From assembly GCA_903834515.1 (NCBI GenBank), contig CAILJM010000019.1, positions 22,020 to 86,019 on the forward strand: a DNA stretch of 64,000 nucleotides. The letters are read 5' to 3'. Positions 26,172 through 37,196 of the stretch are shown here, piece after piece. The DNA is from an uncultured Actinomycetes bacterium (lineage in GTDB: Bacteria > Actinomycetota > Actinomycetes > Nanopelagicales > Nanopelagicaceae). The number at the start of each line of letters is the position of its first letter. Within the stretch, counting starts at the first letter, position 1. Position numbers and translations under genes: made by a program. The notes under the pieces were generated by a model. It saw only the letters and a program-made list of their open reading frames with translations. It was not told where the DNA came from and made no database searches.

Positions 26172-26864
26172 GTGAGTAATGCAGCTGATCTCAATAAAGA
26201 TCCCGATGAAGTCGCCTCGATGTTTGATGGCGTCGCAAAACGCTATGACTTCCTCAATGACCTACTAAGCCTTGGCCGTACGAAGGCTTGGCGAAAAGTT
26301 GTCACCTCCATTATCGATCCCGTTCCGGGCATGAAGATTCTCGATATCGCTGCAGGAACTGGTTCATCCTCTCGGCCGCTCGCCGATCGGGGAGCACAGG
26401 TTATTTGCCTCGACTTCTCTGAAGGAATGTTGGCCGCCGGACGAAAGCGAAATCCCGATCTCACATTTGTCCAAGGCGATGCGCTCAAACTTCCCTTCCC
26501 TGACGAGAACTTTGATGTCACGACCATCTCCTTTGGCTTGCGCAATACACATGATGCTGGAGCCGCCCTTTCCGAAGCACATCGTGTAACAAAAACTGGT
26601 GGCAAGATCGTCATTGCCGAGTTCAGCCATCCCACGAACGCAGTACTCCGTACTATTTATATGCGATACCTGATGCGTGCATTGCCGATCATTGCCAAGA
26701 AGGTCGCATCAAACCCAGAGGCTTACATCTACCTTGCAGAGTCGATTCAGGCGTGGCCTAACCAGAAGCGGTTGGCCTCAATCATGGAGCAATCCGGGTG
26801 GAAGACCATCGCATGGCAAGATTTAACCTTTGGAATCGTTGCAGTCCATATCGGCCACCGTTAA
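26172..26864 (+). CDS. menG: Demethylmenaquinone methyltransferase MenG/UbiE
   Basis: SAM-dependent methyltransferase that converts demethylmenaquinone to menaquinone. The 230 residues have the UbiE signatures VASMFDGVAKRYDFLNDLLSLG at the start, SAM motif I ILDIAAGTGSSS, YIYLAESIQAWP, and the C-terminal TFGIVAVHIGHR. The start is GTG at 26172; its context is typical of actinobacterial UbiE. It is divergent from bioY and lies 232 bases before nuoA. Confidence 0.95.
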   Translation: MSNAADLNKDPDEVASMFDGVAKRYDFLNDLLSLGRTKAWRKVVTSIIDPVPGMKILDIAAGTGSSSRPLADRGAQVICLDFSEGMLAAGRKRNPDLTFVQGDALKLPFPDENFDVTTISFGLRNTHDAGAALSEAHRVTKTGGKIVIAEFSHPTNAVLRTIYMRYLMRALPIIAKKVASNPEAYIYLAESIQAWPNQKRLASIMEQSGWKTIAWQDLTFGIVAVHIGHR

Positions 26865-26917
26865 CGGCCCCGGGTACTTTGGCATTTAGGCACTTGGGCG
26901 AGTGGGGCTAGTTTGGT

Positions 26918-26927
26918 CCTCATGAGG
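26918..26927. repeat. 10-bp palindrome CCTCATGAGG
   Basis: A perfect palindrome between menG and nuoA, about 170 bases upstream of nuoA. Confidence 0.6.
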
Positions 26928-26985
26928 GCTAGCACTCATGCTCACGACGGTCCGCCCGCACAGTGATAGAAAGCGCTAGAAAGTT

Positions 26986-27001
26986 ATAACGAAAACGTTA
27001 T
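26986..27001. repeat. Inverted repeat ATAACG-AAAA-CGTTAT upstream of nuo
   Basis: Perfect 6-base arms around AAAA, 58 bases upstream of the nuo -35 element. The form resembles an operator of a dimeric regulator; the regulator is unknown. Confidence 0.5.
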
Positions 27002-27059
27002 TTAATTGAACTTCTTCGCCTATCGCGCAGCAATCTCTGCAGATGTGTTCGGTAACACA

Positions 27060-27087
27060 ATGACAAATCGGGCATAAGCCATAGACT
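27060..27087 (+). promoter_or_regulatory. Predicted promoter of the nuo operon
   Basis: ATGACA (27060-27065, five of six bases of TTGACA) is 16 bases from TAGACT (27082-27087). The nuoA ATG is 9 nt further on, so the leader should be only a few bases. Confidence 0.5.
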
Positions 27088-27096
27088 TTGTAAACC

Positions 27097-27456
27097 ATGA
27101 ATCTTTATATACCGATTCTTGTCATTGGCGCCGTTGGATTTGGCTTCGCCGCCTTCTCTGTCGCCGTCGCCGCAATCACCGGGCCTAAGCGTTATAACCG
27201 AGCAAAATCTGAGGCCTATGAGTGCGGAATCGAGCCATCCCCACAAGCTGCCGGTGGTGGACGTTTTCCCGTGAAGTACTTCCTCACTGCGATGCTCTTC
27301 ATCGTCTTCGATATTGAAATTGTCTTCCTCTACCCATGGGCTGTCACCTTCGACAAGCTTGGGCTCTTTGGTTTAGTTGAAATGGTGATCTTCATTCTCA
27401 CCGTCTTTGTCGCATACGCATATGTCTGGCGTCGAGGTGGATTGGAATGGGATTAA
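27097..27456 (+). CDS. nuoA: NADH-quinone oxidoreductase subunit A
   Basis: Small membrane subunit of respiratory complex I. Its 119 residues have three transmembrane helices and the conserved loop KRYNRAKSEAYECGIEP, with VKYFLTAMLFIVFDIEIVFLYPW in helix 2. It is the first gene of a 14-gene nuo operon that runs to 42102. Complex I oxidises NADH and reduces menaquinone while pumping protons. Confidence 0.96.
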   Translation: MNLYIPILVIGAVGFGFAAFSVAVAAITGPKRYNRAKSEAYECGIEPSPQAAGGGRFPVKYFLTAMLFIVFDIEIVFLYPWAVTFDKLGLFGLVEMVIFILTVFVAYAYVWRRGGLEWD

Positions 27457-27482
27457 TAATGCAGCGAGGGATGAGCAAATAA

Positions 27483-28037
27483 ATGGGTCTTGAAGAGAAA
27501 TTACCGTCAGGAATTGTTCTCACCTCAGTAGAGAAACTCGCTGGTTATATGCGAAAGAGTTCGCTCTGGCCGGCAACATTCGGTTTGGCATGTTGTGCCA
27601 TTGAGATGATGGCCGCTGGTGCTGGAAGGTATGACCTCGCTCGATTTGGAATGGAAGTATTTCGTGCATCGCCACGACAAGCAGATCTCATGATTGTTGC
27701 GGGTCGGGTATCAAACAAGATGGCTCCAGTTCTCCGCCAGATTTATGATCAAATGGCTGCTCCAAAGTGGGTTATCGCTATGGGCGCGTGCGCATCTTCT
27801 GGCGGAATGTTTAATAATTATGCGATCGTGCAAGGCGTCGATCATATTGTTCCGGTAGATATCTACTTACCTGGTTGCCCACCACGTCCAGAGATGCTGA
27901 TGGATGCAATCTTAAAACTTCACGAAAATATCGGCGATGCAAAACTCGGAGTTAATCGCGAGCGGATTATTCGCGAAGCTGAGGCAGCTGCGCTCGCTGC
28001 AAAACCAACACATCAGATTCAAGGACTTCTCGCATGA
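27483..28037 (+). CDS. nuoB: NADH-quinone oxidoreductase subunit B
   Basis: Peripheral-arm subunit that carries iron-sulfur cluster N2, the last electron carrier before the quinone. The 184 residues have the cluster ligands Cys37-Cys38 (ACCAIEMM), Cys103 (MGACASSGG) and Cys132 ([11 protein letters not shown]). The start ATG at 27483 is preceded by AGGG at a moderate distance. The stop overlaps nuoC (ATGA). Confidence 0.96.
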   Translation: MGLEEKLPSGIVLTSVEKLAGYMRKSSLWPATFGLACCAIEMMAAGAGRYDLARFGMEVFRASPRQADLMIVAGRVSNKMAPVLRQIYDQMAAPKWVIAMGACASSGGMFNNYAIVQGVDHIVPVDIYLPGCPPRPEMLMDAILKLHENIGDAKLGVNRERIIREAEAAALAAKPTHQIQGLLA

Positions 28038-28672
28038 GTCAAGAGAACGGTTCCTTTGGAGTTTCAGGTACAGGCGATACATCAGGTTATGGTGGGCTCG
28101 TCCGCATCAAACATTCCGCAGGATCTTCAGAACGCCCATTTGGCGGATACTTTGACGAAGTTGCAGATGATCTTGAACGCGCATTTCCAGAATTTAACGA
28201 TGCAATCGAAAAAATTGTCGTTGATCGAAATGAATTAACTCTTTATGTGAAGCGAGAGCACCTCTTCGAAGTGGCTAAGAAGTTACGCGATACCGAGAGC
28301 CTTCGATTTGAAATGTGTATGGGTGTAGATGGTGTTCATTACCCTGAAGAAGACGGACGCGAATTACATGCTGTCTACGCTCTTCTTTCGCTCACACACA
28401 ACCGACGAATTAGATTAGAAGTTGCAGTCCCAGATTCAGATCCGCATCTTCCTTCGCTCGTAGAAGTTTGGGGCGGAATCAATTGGCATGAACGTGAGAC
28501 CTTCGACATGTTTGGAATTATTTTTGATGGGCACCCTGGCCTCACCAGAATTCTTATGCCAGATGATTGGCAGGGGCACCCACAACGCAAAGATTATCCA
28601 TTGGGTGGTATACCAGTTGAGTACAAGGGTGCAACGACACCACCTCCAAGCGAGAGAAGGTCATATCGGTGA
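28034..28672 (+). CDS. nuoC: NADH-quinone oxidoreductase subunit C
   Basis: Peripheral-arm subunit that stabilises the NuoB-NuoD interface. The 212 residues contain the C-terminal signature [20 protein letters not shown], then [13 protein letters not shown] and KDYPLGG, as expected. The N-terminal 30 residues are Gly/Ser-rich and poorly conserved. Its ATG overlaps the nuoB stop and its stop overlaps nuoD by 4 bases. Confidence 0.95.
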   Translation: MSQENGSFGVSGTGDTSGYGGLVRIKHSAGSSERPFGGYFDEVADDLERAFPEFNDAIEKIVVDRNELTLYVKREHLFEVAKKLRDTESLRFEMCMGVDGVHYPEEDGRELHAVYALLSLTHNRRIRLEVAVPDSDPHLPSLVEVWGGINWHERETFDMFGIIFDGHPGLTRILMPDDWQGHPQRKDYPLGGIPVEYKGATTPPPSERRSYR

Positions 28673-30009
28673 GCACACATACTGACCCCTATGCACAGTC
28701 TCGCGAGACAACAGAAGGTCGCGTTTACGCAGTAACCGGCGGAGATTGGGACTCACTTTCAACAGAAATTGGTGCGACAAAAGAAGAGCGCGTTGTTGTC
28801 AATATGGGTCCACAGCACCCTTCAACACATGGTGTGCTCCGTATTATTCTTGAGCTCGAAGGCGAGACAGTCACAGAAGTTCGATGTGGAATTGGTTATC
28901 TCCATACCGGCATTGAAAAAAATACTGAGTATCGCTCATGGACACAAGGTGTCACCTTTGTTACTCGTATGGATTATCTTGCGCCAATCTTTAACGAGAC
29001 CGCTTATTGTCTCGCTGTCGAGAAGTTACTCGGCATCACGGATGAGATCCCAGAACGAGCGAGTGTCATTCGCGTCTTGATGATGGAGTTAAACCGTATT
29101 TCATCCCACATGGTTGCCTTGGGAACTGGCGCACTCGAACTCGGCGCGCTATCACCCATGATTTTCGCATTCCGAGAGCGAGAACTAGTCCTCGATCTCT
29201 TTGAAATGATCTCAGGGCTTCGCATGAATATGGCCTATGTCAGACCTGGTGGAGTCGCTCAAGATATTCCGCACGGATCGATTCCAAAGATTCGCGAGAC
29301 AGTCGCCCAACTTCGCAAGAATTTTAAGGATAACGAGAAGCTCTTGGTAGGAAACACGATCTGGATGAAGCGCACCCAGAATATTGGTTACTTGGATCTT
29401 GCCGGTTGCACGACGCTGGGGATTACCGGGCCAGTACTTCGCTCAACCGGACTGCCTTGGGATCTTCGCAAAACTCAGCCTTACTGTGGATATGAGAACT
29501 ACGATTTTGATGTCATTACAACTGACTCAGCCGATGTCTACGGACGTTTCCTCATTCGTATGCAAGAGCTTGAGCAGTCATTACGAATCGTTGAGCAAGC
29601 GTGTGACAAACTTGAAAAGCTTGAGGGTCAGCCAGTAATGGTTGCCGACAAGAAGATTGCCTGGCCATCACAACTCTCAGTCGGTGCTGATGGAATGGGC
29701 AACTCACTTGACCACATCCGGGAGATTATGGGTGAGTCTATGGAATCACTTATCCATCACTTCAAACTTGTCACCGAGGGATTCCGCGTACCTGCAGGTC
29801 AGGTCTACGTCGCTGTTGAATCTCCGCGTGGTGAGACTGGTGTTCACCTCGTCTCCGATGGCGGAACTCGCCCATACCGAGTGCATTTTCGTGAACCATC
29901 TTTCAATAATCTGCAATCGACTTCGGCAATGTGCGAAGGCAGCATGATTGCGGATGTCATTGGTGCAATTGCATCAATCGATCCCGTGATGGGAGGAGTT
30001 GACCGATAA
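28669..30009 (+). CDS. nuoD: NADH-quinone oxidoreductase subunit D
   Basis: The 49-kDa-type subunit that forms most of the quinone-binding pocket. The 446 residues include [14 protein letters not shown], with the conserved quinone-site histidine, [17 protein letters not shown] and the C-terminal [16 protein letters not shown]. The start is GTG at 28669, overlapping the nuoC stop. Confidence 0.96.
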   Translation: MSTHTDPYAQSRETTEGRVYAVTGGDWDSLSTEIGATKEERVVVNMGPQHPSTHGVLRIILELEGETVTEVRCGIGYLHTGIEKNTEYRSWTQGVTFVTRMDYLAPIFNETAYCLAVEKLLGITDEIPERASVIRVLMMELNRISSHMVALGTGALELGALSPMIFAFRERELVLDLFEMISGLRMNMAYVRPGGVAQDIPHGSIPKIRETVAQLRKNFKDNEKLLVGNTIWMKRTQNIGYLDLAGCTTLGITGPVLRSTGLPWDLRKTQPYCGYENYDFDVITTDSADVYGRFLIRMQELEQSLRIVEQACDKLEKLEGQPVMVADKKIAWPSQLSVGADGMGNSLDHIREIMGESMESLIHHFKLVTEGFRVPAGQVYVAVESPRGETGVHLVSDGGTRPYRVHFREPSFNNLQSTSAMCEGSMIADVIGAIASIDPVMGGVDR

Positions 30010-30635
30010 TGGCCTATTCATCAGAGCAGTTAGCAATCTTTGATTCGATTATCGCGCGATACCCTCGCAAACGTTCAGCAATTATGCCGTTGCTCCATTT
30101 TGTTCAATCAATATCTGGCTATGTCACATCAGAGGGTATTGAAGCTATTGCCGCAAAGCTGGAGTTAAGCACCGCTGAAGTAACTGCAGTATCAACGTTT
30201 TACACGCAGTACAAGCCAGGGCCGGTCGGCGAATACCACGTCGGAATCTGCACCAATACCTTATGTGCTGTAATGGGTGGAGATGCAATTTATGAGGCGA
30301 TCACCGAACATCTCGGAATTTCAAACGATGAAACTACTTCGGATGGAAAAGTTTCATTAGAGCGAATTGAATGTAACGCTGCTTGTGATTATGCCCCAGT
30401 CGTGATGGTGAACTGGGAGTTCTATGACAACCAAACTATTCAAAGCGTAAAAGATTTAGTTGATGGTGCTCGTGCAGGAAATCCTCCAGCACCAACTCGT
30501 GGTCCAAATTCACTTCGCACCTGGAAAGAGAATTCTGCGGTTCTCGCTGGACTTACTGATGGACTTGCGAGCGAAGGCCCATCGGCCGGAGCGGCTTCGT
30601 TATTAGGTTTGAACTTATCGAAAGAGGGCAAATGA
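30009..30635 (+). CDS. nuoE: NADH-quinone oxidoreductase subunit E
   Basis: A 24-kDa-type subunit with a [2Fe-2S] cluster (N1a). The 208 residues carry the ligands in GICTNTLCAVMGG and IECNAACDYAPV, spaced C-x4-C and C-x3-C. The C-terminal 50 residues are Pro/Ser/Gly-rich and probably flexible. The start overlaps the nuoD stop by 1 base and the stop overlaps nuoF by 4 bases. Confidence 0.95.
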   Translation: MAYSSEQLAIFDSIIARYPRKRSAIMPLLHFVQSISGYVTSEGIEAIAAKLELSTAEVTAVSTFYTQYKPGPVGEYHVGICTNTLCAVMGGDAIYEAITEHLGISNDETTSDGKVSLERIECNAACDYAPVVMVNWEFYDNQTIQSVKDLVDGARAGNPPAPTRGPNSLRTWKENSAVLAGLTDGLASEGPSAGAASLLGLNLSKEGK

Positions 30636-31936
30636 GCAAGTTAGCGCCAGTTCTTTCAGCTCATTGGGATGAAGCGGATTCCTTTACCCTGGCTGGATAC
30701 AAGCGTCATGGTGGCTACAACGCTGCAATGAAAGCGTTAGCAATGGCTCCGGATGAAGTTATCGCTCTTGTGAAAGATTCTGGATTGCGCGGTCGAGGTG
30801 GGGCAGGATTCCCAACTGGAACTAAGTGGAGTTTTATTCCCCAGGGTGACAATAAAGAGCACTATCTTGTTGTAAACGCTGATGAGTCAGAGCCAGGTAC
30901 TTGCAAGGATATGCCTCTGCTGATGGCCAATCCACATTCCTTAATTGAAGGAATGATTATTGCTTCGTATGCGATCCGTGCAAGTTATGCCTTTATCTAC
31001 ATCCGTGGCGAAGTTGTTCATGTTGTGCGCCGAGTGCAACAAGCAATTGCCGATGCATATCAAGCTGGTCTGCTTGGTACGAACATTGGTGGCAAAGGTT
31101 TCGATCTCGAACTCGTTCTCCACATTGGTGCTGGTGCATATATTTGTGGTGAGGAGACCGCCCTCCTTGATTCTCTTGAAGGATTCCGCGGACAGCCTCG
31201 ACTTCGTCCACCCTTCCCAGCGATCGCCGGCCTCTACGCACGTCCGACTGTCGTGAATAACGTCGAGTCGATCGCAAGCGTTCCAGCAATTATCGAATAC
31301 GGAAATGAATGGTTCCAATCAATGGGAACCGAGAAGAGCAAGGGCTTCACGCTCTACTCACTCTCTGGCCACGTCACAAACCCAGGCCAGATCGAAGCTC
31401 CATTGGGGATTACTCTTCGCGAACTCTTAGAACTCTCTGGTGGAATCCGCGCTGGTCATACTTTGAAGTTCTGGACTCCTGGTGGTTCATCGACTCCACT
31501 CTTCACTGCCGAACATTTAGATGTGCCACTCGATTACGAAGGTGTCTCAGCCGCCGGCTCGATGCTTGGAACTAAGGCTCTTCAGATCTTTGACGAGACA
31601 ACGTGTGTGGTTCGCGCGGTACTCCGCTGGACTGAATTTTATAAACACGAATCGTGCGGAAAGTGCACACCATGTCGCGAGGGCACTTGGTGGCTAGTTC
31701 AGATGATGCGTGATCTCGAGGCTGGCAAGGGAACACCTGCAGATCTCGATAAATTAATAGATATCACAAACAATATTGCCGGACGTTCATTCTGTGCTCT
31801 CGCAGATGGTGCTGCAAGCCCGATCATCTCTTCTATTAAATATTTCCGCGCCGAATATGAAGCACACCTAACACACGGCGGATGTCCCTTTGATCCGATC
31901 GCATCCACACTCTTTGCAACGGCAGGTCGAGCATGA
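30632..31936 (+). CDS. nuoF: NADH-quinone oxidoreductase subunit F
   Basis: The NADH-binding, FMN-containing subunit. The 434 residues show the nucleotide/FMN site GLRGRGGAGFPTGTKW, the ADESEPGTCKD segment, and the [4Fe-4S] N3 ligands in ESCGKCTPCREGTWW with the fourth Cys in RSFCALADGA. It is the electron entry point of complex I. Confidence 0.96.
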   Translation: MSKLAPVLSAHWDEADSFTLAGYKRHGGYNAAMKALAMAPDEVIALVKDSGLRGRGGAGFPTGTKWSFIPQGDNKEHYLVVNADESEPGTCKDMPLLMANPHSLIEGMIIASYAIRASYAFIYIRGEVVHVVRRVQQAIADAYQAGLLGTNIGGKGFDLELVLHIGAGAYICGEETALLDSLEGFRGQPRLRPPFPAIAGLYARPTVVNNVESIASVPAIIEYGNEWFQSMGTEKSKGFTLYSLSGHVTNPGQIEAPLGITLRELLELSGGIRAGHTLKFWTPGGSSTPLFTAEHLDVPLDYEGVSAAGSMLGTKALQIFDETTCVVRAVLRWTEFYKHESCGKCTPCREGTWWLVQMMRDLEAGKGTPADLDKLIDITNNIAGRSFCALADGAASPIISSIKYFRAEYEAHLTHGGCPFDPIASTLFATAGRA

Positions 31937-34275
31937 GCCCAGAGAATGCAGTAGTAACTGAGGTCGAAATGATTACCGTCGTGATTGACGGTTTCGATGT
32001 AACCGTTCCTAAAGGAACTCTCGTAATCCGTGCAGCAGAGAAGCTCGGCATCCAGATTCCACGGTTCTGTGACCACCCTCTTCTCTCACCTGCTGGTGCT
32101 TGTCGCCAATGCCTTGTTGATATTGAGATCAATGGTCGCGCATTTCCAAAACCTCAAGCTTCGTGCACGATTCCGGTTGAAAATGGCATGATCGTAAAGA
32201 CCCAATTAACTTCTGAAGTGGCAGATAAGGCTCAAAAAGGAATTATGGAGCTGCTTCTGATTAACCACCCTCTTGATTGCCCGGTCTGTGACAAGGGCGG
32301 GGAGTGCCCACTACAAAACCAAGCGATGAGTAATGGGCGAACTGAAACTCGTTACGAAGGTGTGAAACGTACCTTCGATAAGCCTTCTGCAATCTCTTCT
32401 CAGGTATTGCTTGATCGCGAACGTTGCGTTCTCTGTGCTCGATGCACGCGCTTTAGTAATGAAATCGCCGGCGATCCATTCATTACACTGAATGAGCGCG
32501 GCGCTCTGCAGCAAGTTGGTATTTATGAGAAGGATCCATTCCTATCGTATTTCTCTGGCAACACAGTTCAAATCTGCCCAGTTGGAGCCCTTACCGGCGC
32601 TTCTTATCGATTCCGTTCACGTCCCTTTGACCTCGTTTCAACTCCATCAGCCTGCGAGCATTGCGCTTCAGGATGTTCGATGCGAACAGATGTGCGTCGA
32701 GGTAAGACGCTTCGACGACTTGCTGGCGAGGATGCAGAAGTAAATGAAGAGTGGAACTGCGACAAGGGCCGCTGGGCATTCAAATACATCACCAATAAAG
32801 AGCGTCTTGCACATCCAATGGTGCGTGGTGAAGATGGCGAACTTCATGAGGCTTCTTGGCCAGAAGCCCTTGCCCGTGCAGCCGCTGGATTGAAAGGAAA
32901 GCGCGCTGGCGTTTTAGTCGGCGGTCGCGGAACAGTTGAAGATTCCTATGCCTATGCGAAGTTTGCGCGCGTTGCTTTGCAGACAAACGATATTGATTTT
33001 AGAGCTCGACTTCATTCAGATGAAGAGGCTTCATTCCTTGCATCGACAGCGTTAAATCTGACTGTTTCTTACCGAGATCTAGATAGAGCCGACCACGTAG
33101 TTTTGGTTGACTTTGAACCAGAAGATGAATCTCCGATTGTTTTCCTTCGTCTCTACAAGCAAGTGCGCAAACGTGGATTGCGAATCACAACTGTCACACA
33201 AGTAATGAGTCGTGGTTCGGAGAAGTTGCAGGCGTCAGCTGTTGCCTCCCTTGCATCAGTCACGGAACTCACTGATAAATCAGTGATTCTGGTTGGCGAA
33301 CGAGCAAGTGAAGTTACGGGTCAATTTACTTCTGCAGTTAAATTAGCTTCGAGCACTGGAGCGAAAATTGCATGGATTCCTCGCCGTGCCGGAGAAGTTG
33401 GAGCCCTCGTTGCTGGTGCACTAGGAAATCTTCTCCCAGGTGGGCGCCCGGTATCTGATGCAGCAGCTCGTGTAGATATTCAGAGCGCGTGGGGAGTTAA
33501 CAACCTTCCGACCGCTAACGGCCGTGCCACATGGCAGATCCTTGAAGCAGCTTCTTCAGGAGAACTCGATGCCGTAGTAATTGGGGGAGTAGATCCACTC
33601 GATATTTCAACAGAGGCACTCGGTCAGCTACTCAATAAATCAACCTTTGTTCTCTCCCTCGAGATTTCGCATTCAGCGATCACCGCAATTGCAGATGTTG
33701 TACTTCCGGTTGCTGCAGTCTCAGAGAAGAGCGGTTCACTCCTTAACTGGGAAGGACGTCCACGATTCTTCGAGAAAGCAATTACTGAATCGCTCACCCG
33801 AAGTGATCTCCGAATTCTTTCCATGCTCGCCGATGAGATGGGTACTCCAATAAATCTCCCATCTGCAAAGGCCGCAGCTTCAGAGTTACAAGCAATCGGA
33901 AAATGGGATGGCGCAGTAATTTCCATGACGGAATCCCCTCTTGCTCCAGCTCAGACAGTCAGCGGGAATCAAGCAATTTTGCACTCATGGCGACAGCTTC
34001 TTGATCTAGGCACTCTTCAAGGTGGCGAAGAAAACTTGGCAGGTACCGCCCGAGCAGCAGAGGTAGTGATCTCTGAAGCTCGTGCATCCGCTCTTGGAGT
34101 TTCATCTGGTGACCTGCTTTCAATCTCAACTGCCCGTGGATCGATATCAGCTCCTGCACGAATCGGAAAGATCTCGGATTCAGATATTTGGGTTCCACGT
34201 AACTCGCTCGGCTCTCAGTGCATTGCAAGCCTCGGAGCTGCAAGCGGACTAGTAGTAACGGTGGTGAAGGCATGA
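31933..34275 (+). CDS. nuoG: NADH-quinone oxidoreductase subunit G
   Basis: The largest peripheral-arm subunit, 780 residues. In order it has a [2Fe-2S] ferredoxin domain ([19 protein letters not shown]), the His-ligated cluster region with [15 protein letters not shown], the 4Fe-4S pair [11 protein letters not shown] and [11 protein letters not shown], a further CEHCASGC cluster motif, and a molybdopterin-like domain. The C-terminal domain is shorter than in E. coli (about 900 aa). The stop overlaps nuoH by 4 bases. Confidence 0.94.
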   Translation: MSPENAVVTEVEMITVVIDGFDVTVPKGTLVIRAAEKLGIQIPRFCDHPLLSPAGACRQCLVDIEINGRAFPKPQASCTIPVENGMIVKTQLTSEVADKAQKGIMELLLINHPLDCPVCDKGGECPLQNQAMSNGRTETRYEGVKRTFDKPSAISSQVLLDRERCVLCARCTRFSNEIAGDPFITLNERGALQQVGIYEKDPFLSYFSGNTVQICPVGALTGASYRFRSRPFDLVSTPSACEHCASGCSMRTDVRRGKTLRRLAGEDAEVNEEWNCDKGRWAFKYITNKERLAHPMVRGEDGELHEASWPEALARAAAGLKGKRAGVLVGGRGTVEDSYAYAKFARVALQTNDIDFRARLHSDEEASFLASTALNLTVSYRDLDRADHVVLVDFEPEDESPIVFLRLYKQVRKRGLRITTVTQVMSRGSEKLQASAVASLASVTELTDKSVILVGERASEVTGQFTSAVKLASSTGAKIAWIPRRAGEVGALVAGALGNLLPGGRPVSDAAARVDIQSAWGVNNLPTANGRATWQILEAASSGELDAVVIGGVDPLDISTEALGQLLNKSTFVLSLEISHSAITAIADVVLPVAAVSEKSGSLLNWEGRPRFFEKAITESLTRSDLRILSMLADEMGTPINLPSAKAAASELQAIGKWDGAVISMTESPLAPAQTVSGNQAILHSWRQLLDLGTLQGGEENLAGTARAAEVVISEARASALGVSSGDLLSISTARGSISAPARIGKISDSDIWVPRNSLGSQCIASLGAASGLVVTVVKA

Positions 34276-35498
34276 ACGCTGCATCCATAATCGGAAATGA
34301 TCCAGGGTGGTTGATCGCGGTTAAGGGGCTAATCGTCTTTGTGCTCTGCGTGGTCCTTACTCTCATGTCAGTCTGGGGCGAGCGGCGAATCGTTGCTCGT
34401 ATGCAGATGCGACTTGGGCCTAATCGCGTGGGACCATTTGGATTACTTCAATCTCTCGCCGATGGTGTGAAACTTGCTCTTAAAGAAGATCTCATCCCTA
34501 AAGCCGCAGACAGAATTGTTTTCGTCATTGCGCCAGTTATCAGCGCTACGACCTGCTTCATGTCCTTTGCCGTAATGCCCCTCACTGGGAAGGTCTCCCT
34601 CTTCGGACATAAGACCGTCATGCAGTTGACTGACCTACCGGTTGGCGTTCTGTACGTGCTTGCGATCGCCTCTGTCGGTGTCTACGGAATTGTCTTGGCA
34701 GGATGGTCCTCAGGATCTACGTATCCGTTGCTCGGTGGACTTCGCTCAAGCGCACAAGTGATCTCTTACGAAGTCGCCATGGGACTCTCACTCGTTGCAG
34801 TCTTTATCTACGCGGGCTCTATGTCGACCTCGGATATTGTTGCAGCGCAGCACAAATGGTGGTTTGCGGTTGTGCTATTTCCTTCCTTTATTATTTATGC
34901 AATTTCTATGGTCGGAGAGACGAACCGCGCCCCATTCGATCTCGCTGAAGCCGAGGGTGAACTGGTCGGTGGATTCCATACCGAGTACTCATCTCTTAAA
35001 TTCGCACTCTTCTTCCTTGCAGAATATGTAAATATTGTTGCAGTTTCATCTCTTGCTACGACTCTCTTCCTTGGCGGATATCACGCACTTCCTGGATTGG
35101 GTTTCACAGAGAATTGGCTCGGCGGTTGGTTCTGCATGGTCTGGTTCTTCATAAAAGTAATTGGTTTCTTCTACCTCTTTGTCTGGCTTCGCGGAACGCT
35201 TCCTCGGATGCGATATGACCAATTCATGAAGTTTGGTTGGAAGGTCCTCATCCCTGTCTCGCTTCTATGGATTTTGGTTGTCTCTACCCTCCGCGTCATG
35301 TCATCGCGCGGAGAGCCTCGTACAGTGATTGCAGCCTTTACGTTTGGCATCGTCCTCATCATCATGGCGGGTAGCTCTCTCTATGAACGGTCAGTTCGAA
35401 AAGCTTCACAGGATGAATTGCCAGATAGCAGCGTTCAGCCTTCATTCCCAGTCCCGCATGTTTCAGGAATCAATCGAGTGGAGAGCATCAATGGCTAA
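34272..35498 (+). CDS. nuoH: NADH-quinone oxidoreductase subunit H
   Basis: Membrane subunit at the quinone-channel entrance. The 408 residues have about eight or nine transmembrane helices. Signatures are [21 protein letters not shown] in the first cytoplasmic loop and [20 protein letters not shown] in the third. I place the start at ATG 34272, overlapping the nuoG stop (ATGA); a longer in-frame start lies within nuoG and would add an irrelevant basic tail. Confidence 0.95.
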   Translation: MNAASIIGNDPGWLIAVKGLIVFVLCVVLTLMSVWGERRIVARMQMRLGPNRVGPFGLLQSLADGVKLALKEDLIPKAADRIVFVIAPVISATTCFMSFAVMPLTGKVSLFGHKTVMQLTDLPVGVLYVLAIASVGVYGIVLAGWSSGSTYPLLGGLRSSAQVISYEVAMGLSLVAVFIYAGSMSTSDIVAAQHKWWFAVVLFPSFIIYAISMVGETNRAPFDLAEAEGELVGGFHTEYSSLKFALFFLAEYVNIVAVSSLATTLFLGGYHALPGLGFTENWLGGWFCMVWFFIKVIGFFYLFVWLRGTLPRMRYDQFMKFGWKVLIPVSLLWILVVSTLRVMSSRGEPRTVIAAFTFGIVLIIMAGSSLYERSVRKASQDELPDSSVQPSFPVPHVSGINRVESING

Positions 35499-36126
35499 CG
35501 AAACTCCTCATGAGTTAACACCGCGCGATGGTGAATTCGGTCTGGCGAAAGCTGCCTCCGAAAGTTCTCCCATTCTCGATCAATCTGCCGGTAGTTTCTT
35601 CAAGCAACTTTTGGGATTCTGGGTCACCTTTGTCACCCAATTCAAAAAAGTAAATACGGTGCAATACCCAGAAGTTAAGGAACCAACTGCTGAGCGGTTC
35701 CATGGTCGTCATCAATTAAATCGCCACCCAGATGGTTTAGAGAAGTGCATCGGTTGTGAACTTTGCGCTTGGGCATGTCCTGCAGATGCGATTTTCGTTG
35801 AAGGCGGAGATAACACGCCAGATGCCCAATACTCACCAGGGGAGCGCTACGGCAAGGTCTATCAAATTAATTATCTTCGATGTGTTTTCTGTGGGCTCTG
35901 CATTGAGGCGTGCCCAACTCGAGCACTCACGATGACAAATGAATATGAGTTGGCAGACGATACTCGAGGAAAATTAATCTTTGAAAAAGAAGATCTCCTT
36001 GCACCACTTCGTCAGGGGATGTTGATGCCGCCACATCCAATGTATCCAGATTCCACCGATACTACGTACTACAAAGGTGAAGTCCCTGGTTCTCATCCTT
36101 CTCAGGAGAAGAACACTCATGTTTAA
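35491..36126 (+). CDS. nuoI: NADH-quinone oxidoreductase subunit I
   Basis: Subunit with two [4Fe-4S] clusters (N6a, N6b). The 211 residues have the motifs [16 protein letters not shown] and [16 protein letters not shown]. The start ATG 35491 overlaps the nuoH stop by 8 bases and has GGAGAG 6 nt upstream. The longer open frame reaches back into nuoH but is not supported. The N-terminal 40 residues are variable. Confidence 0.95.
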   Translation: MANETPHELTPRDGEFGLAKAASESSPILDQSAGSFFKQLLGFWVTFVTQFKKVNTVQYPEVKEPTAERFHGRHQLNRHPDGLEKCIGCELCAWACPADAIFVEGGDNTPDAQYSPGERYGKVYQINYLRCVFCGLCIEACPTRALTMTNEYELADDTRGKLIFEKEDLLAPLRQGMLMPPHPMYPDSTDTTYYKGEVPGSHPSQEKNTHV

Positions 36127-36895
36127 AATGGCCCTTCAAGTCGGCAGTACTCATACACCCGAAGCAGTTCTCTTCTGGATAATGGCTCCGATGGCAGTTC
36201 TTGCAGCCCTCGGAATGCTCTTAGTCAAAAAGGCAGTGCACTCGGCCTTGCTACTTGCTTGGGTGATGATCACGCTAGCGATTTTTTACATCGCCGAAGA
36301 TGCGCTATTTCTCGGAATCGTGCAGGTAGTGGTCTACACAGGCGCCGTAATGATGCTCTTCTTGTTTATCTTGATGCTGGTCGGTGTCGACAGCTCTGAT
36401 TCACTCGTAGAAAACATTAAAGGCCAGCGTCCCGCGGCGATCCTTGCGGCGATTGGCTTTGGCGGGCTTCTGCTCTCGCTCATCGGTAGAGCTGTAAGCC
36501 ACACGGCAGCGGTCGGATTGACCGCAACTAACGCTGACGGAAATGTTCAAGGCATCGCACAACAATTATTTACTCGATATGTGTGGGCCTTTGAAGTTGT
36601 CTCTGCGCTACTTATAACCGCCGCACTTGGCGCAATGGTGCTTGCTCATAGTGAGCGTAAACATATCTCTCAACGTCAACTCTCAGTCGATCGTTTCCGG
36701 CAGGCATCGCTTGCAGATACCGCTGGACTTCCGGCATCAGGAGTTTATGCCCGACATAACGCGGTGGATGTGCCAGCGCTTTTGCCGGATGGAAGCGCTG
36801 CACCAACATCGATCTCATCCACGCTCGAGGCTCGCGGTGACATTATCGCCAGCGAGCCATTTGAGTTGACTGCGAACGAGGAGGAGGAAAACTAA
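36119..36895 (+). CDS. nuoJ: NADH-quinone oxidoreductase subunit J
   Basis: Membrane-arm subunit of complex I. The 258 residues have five transmembrane helices, including the conserved [20 protein letters not shown] with the pi-bulge region, followed by a hydrophilic C-terminal tail of about 80 residues. The start ATG 36119 overlaps the nuoI stop by 8 bases, with AGGAG about 10 nt upstream. A later ATG at 36128 is possible. Confidence 0.92.
   Translation: MFKMALQVGSTHTPEAVLFWIMAPMAVLAALGMLLVKKAVHSALLLAWVMITLAIFYIAEDALFLGIVQVVVYTGAVMMLFLFILMLVGVDSSDSLVENIKGQRPAAILAAIGFGGLLLSLIGRAVSHTAAVGLTATNADGNVQGIAQQLFTRYVWAFEVVSALLITAALGAMVLAHSERKHISQRQLSVDRFRQASLADTAGLPASGVYARHNAVDVPALLPDGSAAPTSISSTLEARGDIIASEPFELTANEEEEN
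36881..36887 (+). promoter_or_regulatory. Strong Shine-Dalgarno GAGGAGG before nuoK
   Basis: GAGGAGG lies inside the nuoJ coding end, 7 nt before the nuoK ATG at 36895. The TAATG stop-start overlap and this site suggest efficient re-initiation. Confidence 0.75.
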
Positions 36896-37194
36896 TGGAT
36901 ATCTCAAATTACATCTACCTCTCAGCGATTCTCTTCACCATCGGCGCGATTGGCGTCGTCGTTCGCAGAAATGCCATCGTCGTCTTCATGTGTGTTGAAT
37001 TAATGTTAAATGCGGCAAATCTCGCCTTTGTTACCTTCTCGCGCATCAACGGAAATTTGGATGGACAGATTGCATCCTTCTTCACGATGGTGGTCGCGGC
37101 TTGTGAAGTGGTTGTTGGCCTTGCGATCATCGTCACGATGTATCGCTCCCGTCGATCGGCATCTGTTGATGATGCTAGTTTGTTGAAGCGATAG
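36895..37194 (+). CDS. nuoK: NADH-quinone oxidoreductase subunit K
   Basis: Small membrane-arm subunit, 99 residues and three transmembrane helices. The helix-2 glutamate needed for proton transfer is in [17 protein letters not shown], and the helix-3 one in [12 protein letters not shown]. Start and stop positions are tightly packed against nuoJ and nuoL. Confidence 0.95.
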   Translation: MDISNYIYLSAILFTIGAIGVVVRRNAIVVFMCVELMLNAANLAFVTFSRINGNLDGQIASFFTMVVAACEVVVGLAIIVTMYRSRRSASVDDASLLKR

Positions 37195-37196
37195 TC

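Larger units (their letters stand above)
26865..27096. other. menG-nuoA intergenic region
   Basis: This 232-base spacer is the longest gene-free stretch in the window. It holds a 10-base palindrome CCTCATGAGG (26918-26927), two CTAG-centred repeats around it (GGGGCTAG and AGGGCTAGC), an AT-rich inverted repeat (26986-27001), and the nuo promoter near its end. No ORF or RNA gene is supported. Confidence 0.6.

Noticed and set aside
26865..27096. Riboswitch or small RNA before nuoA
   Set aside because: No conserved riboswitch core was recognisable, and the promoter prediction leaves only a few bases of leader.
35329..35490. Upstream extension of nuoI
   Set aside because: It lies in the nuoH coding region and has no ferredoxin-like homology; ATG 35491 has its own ribosome site.
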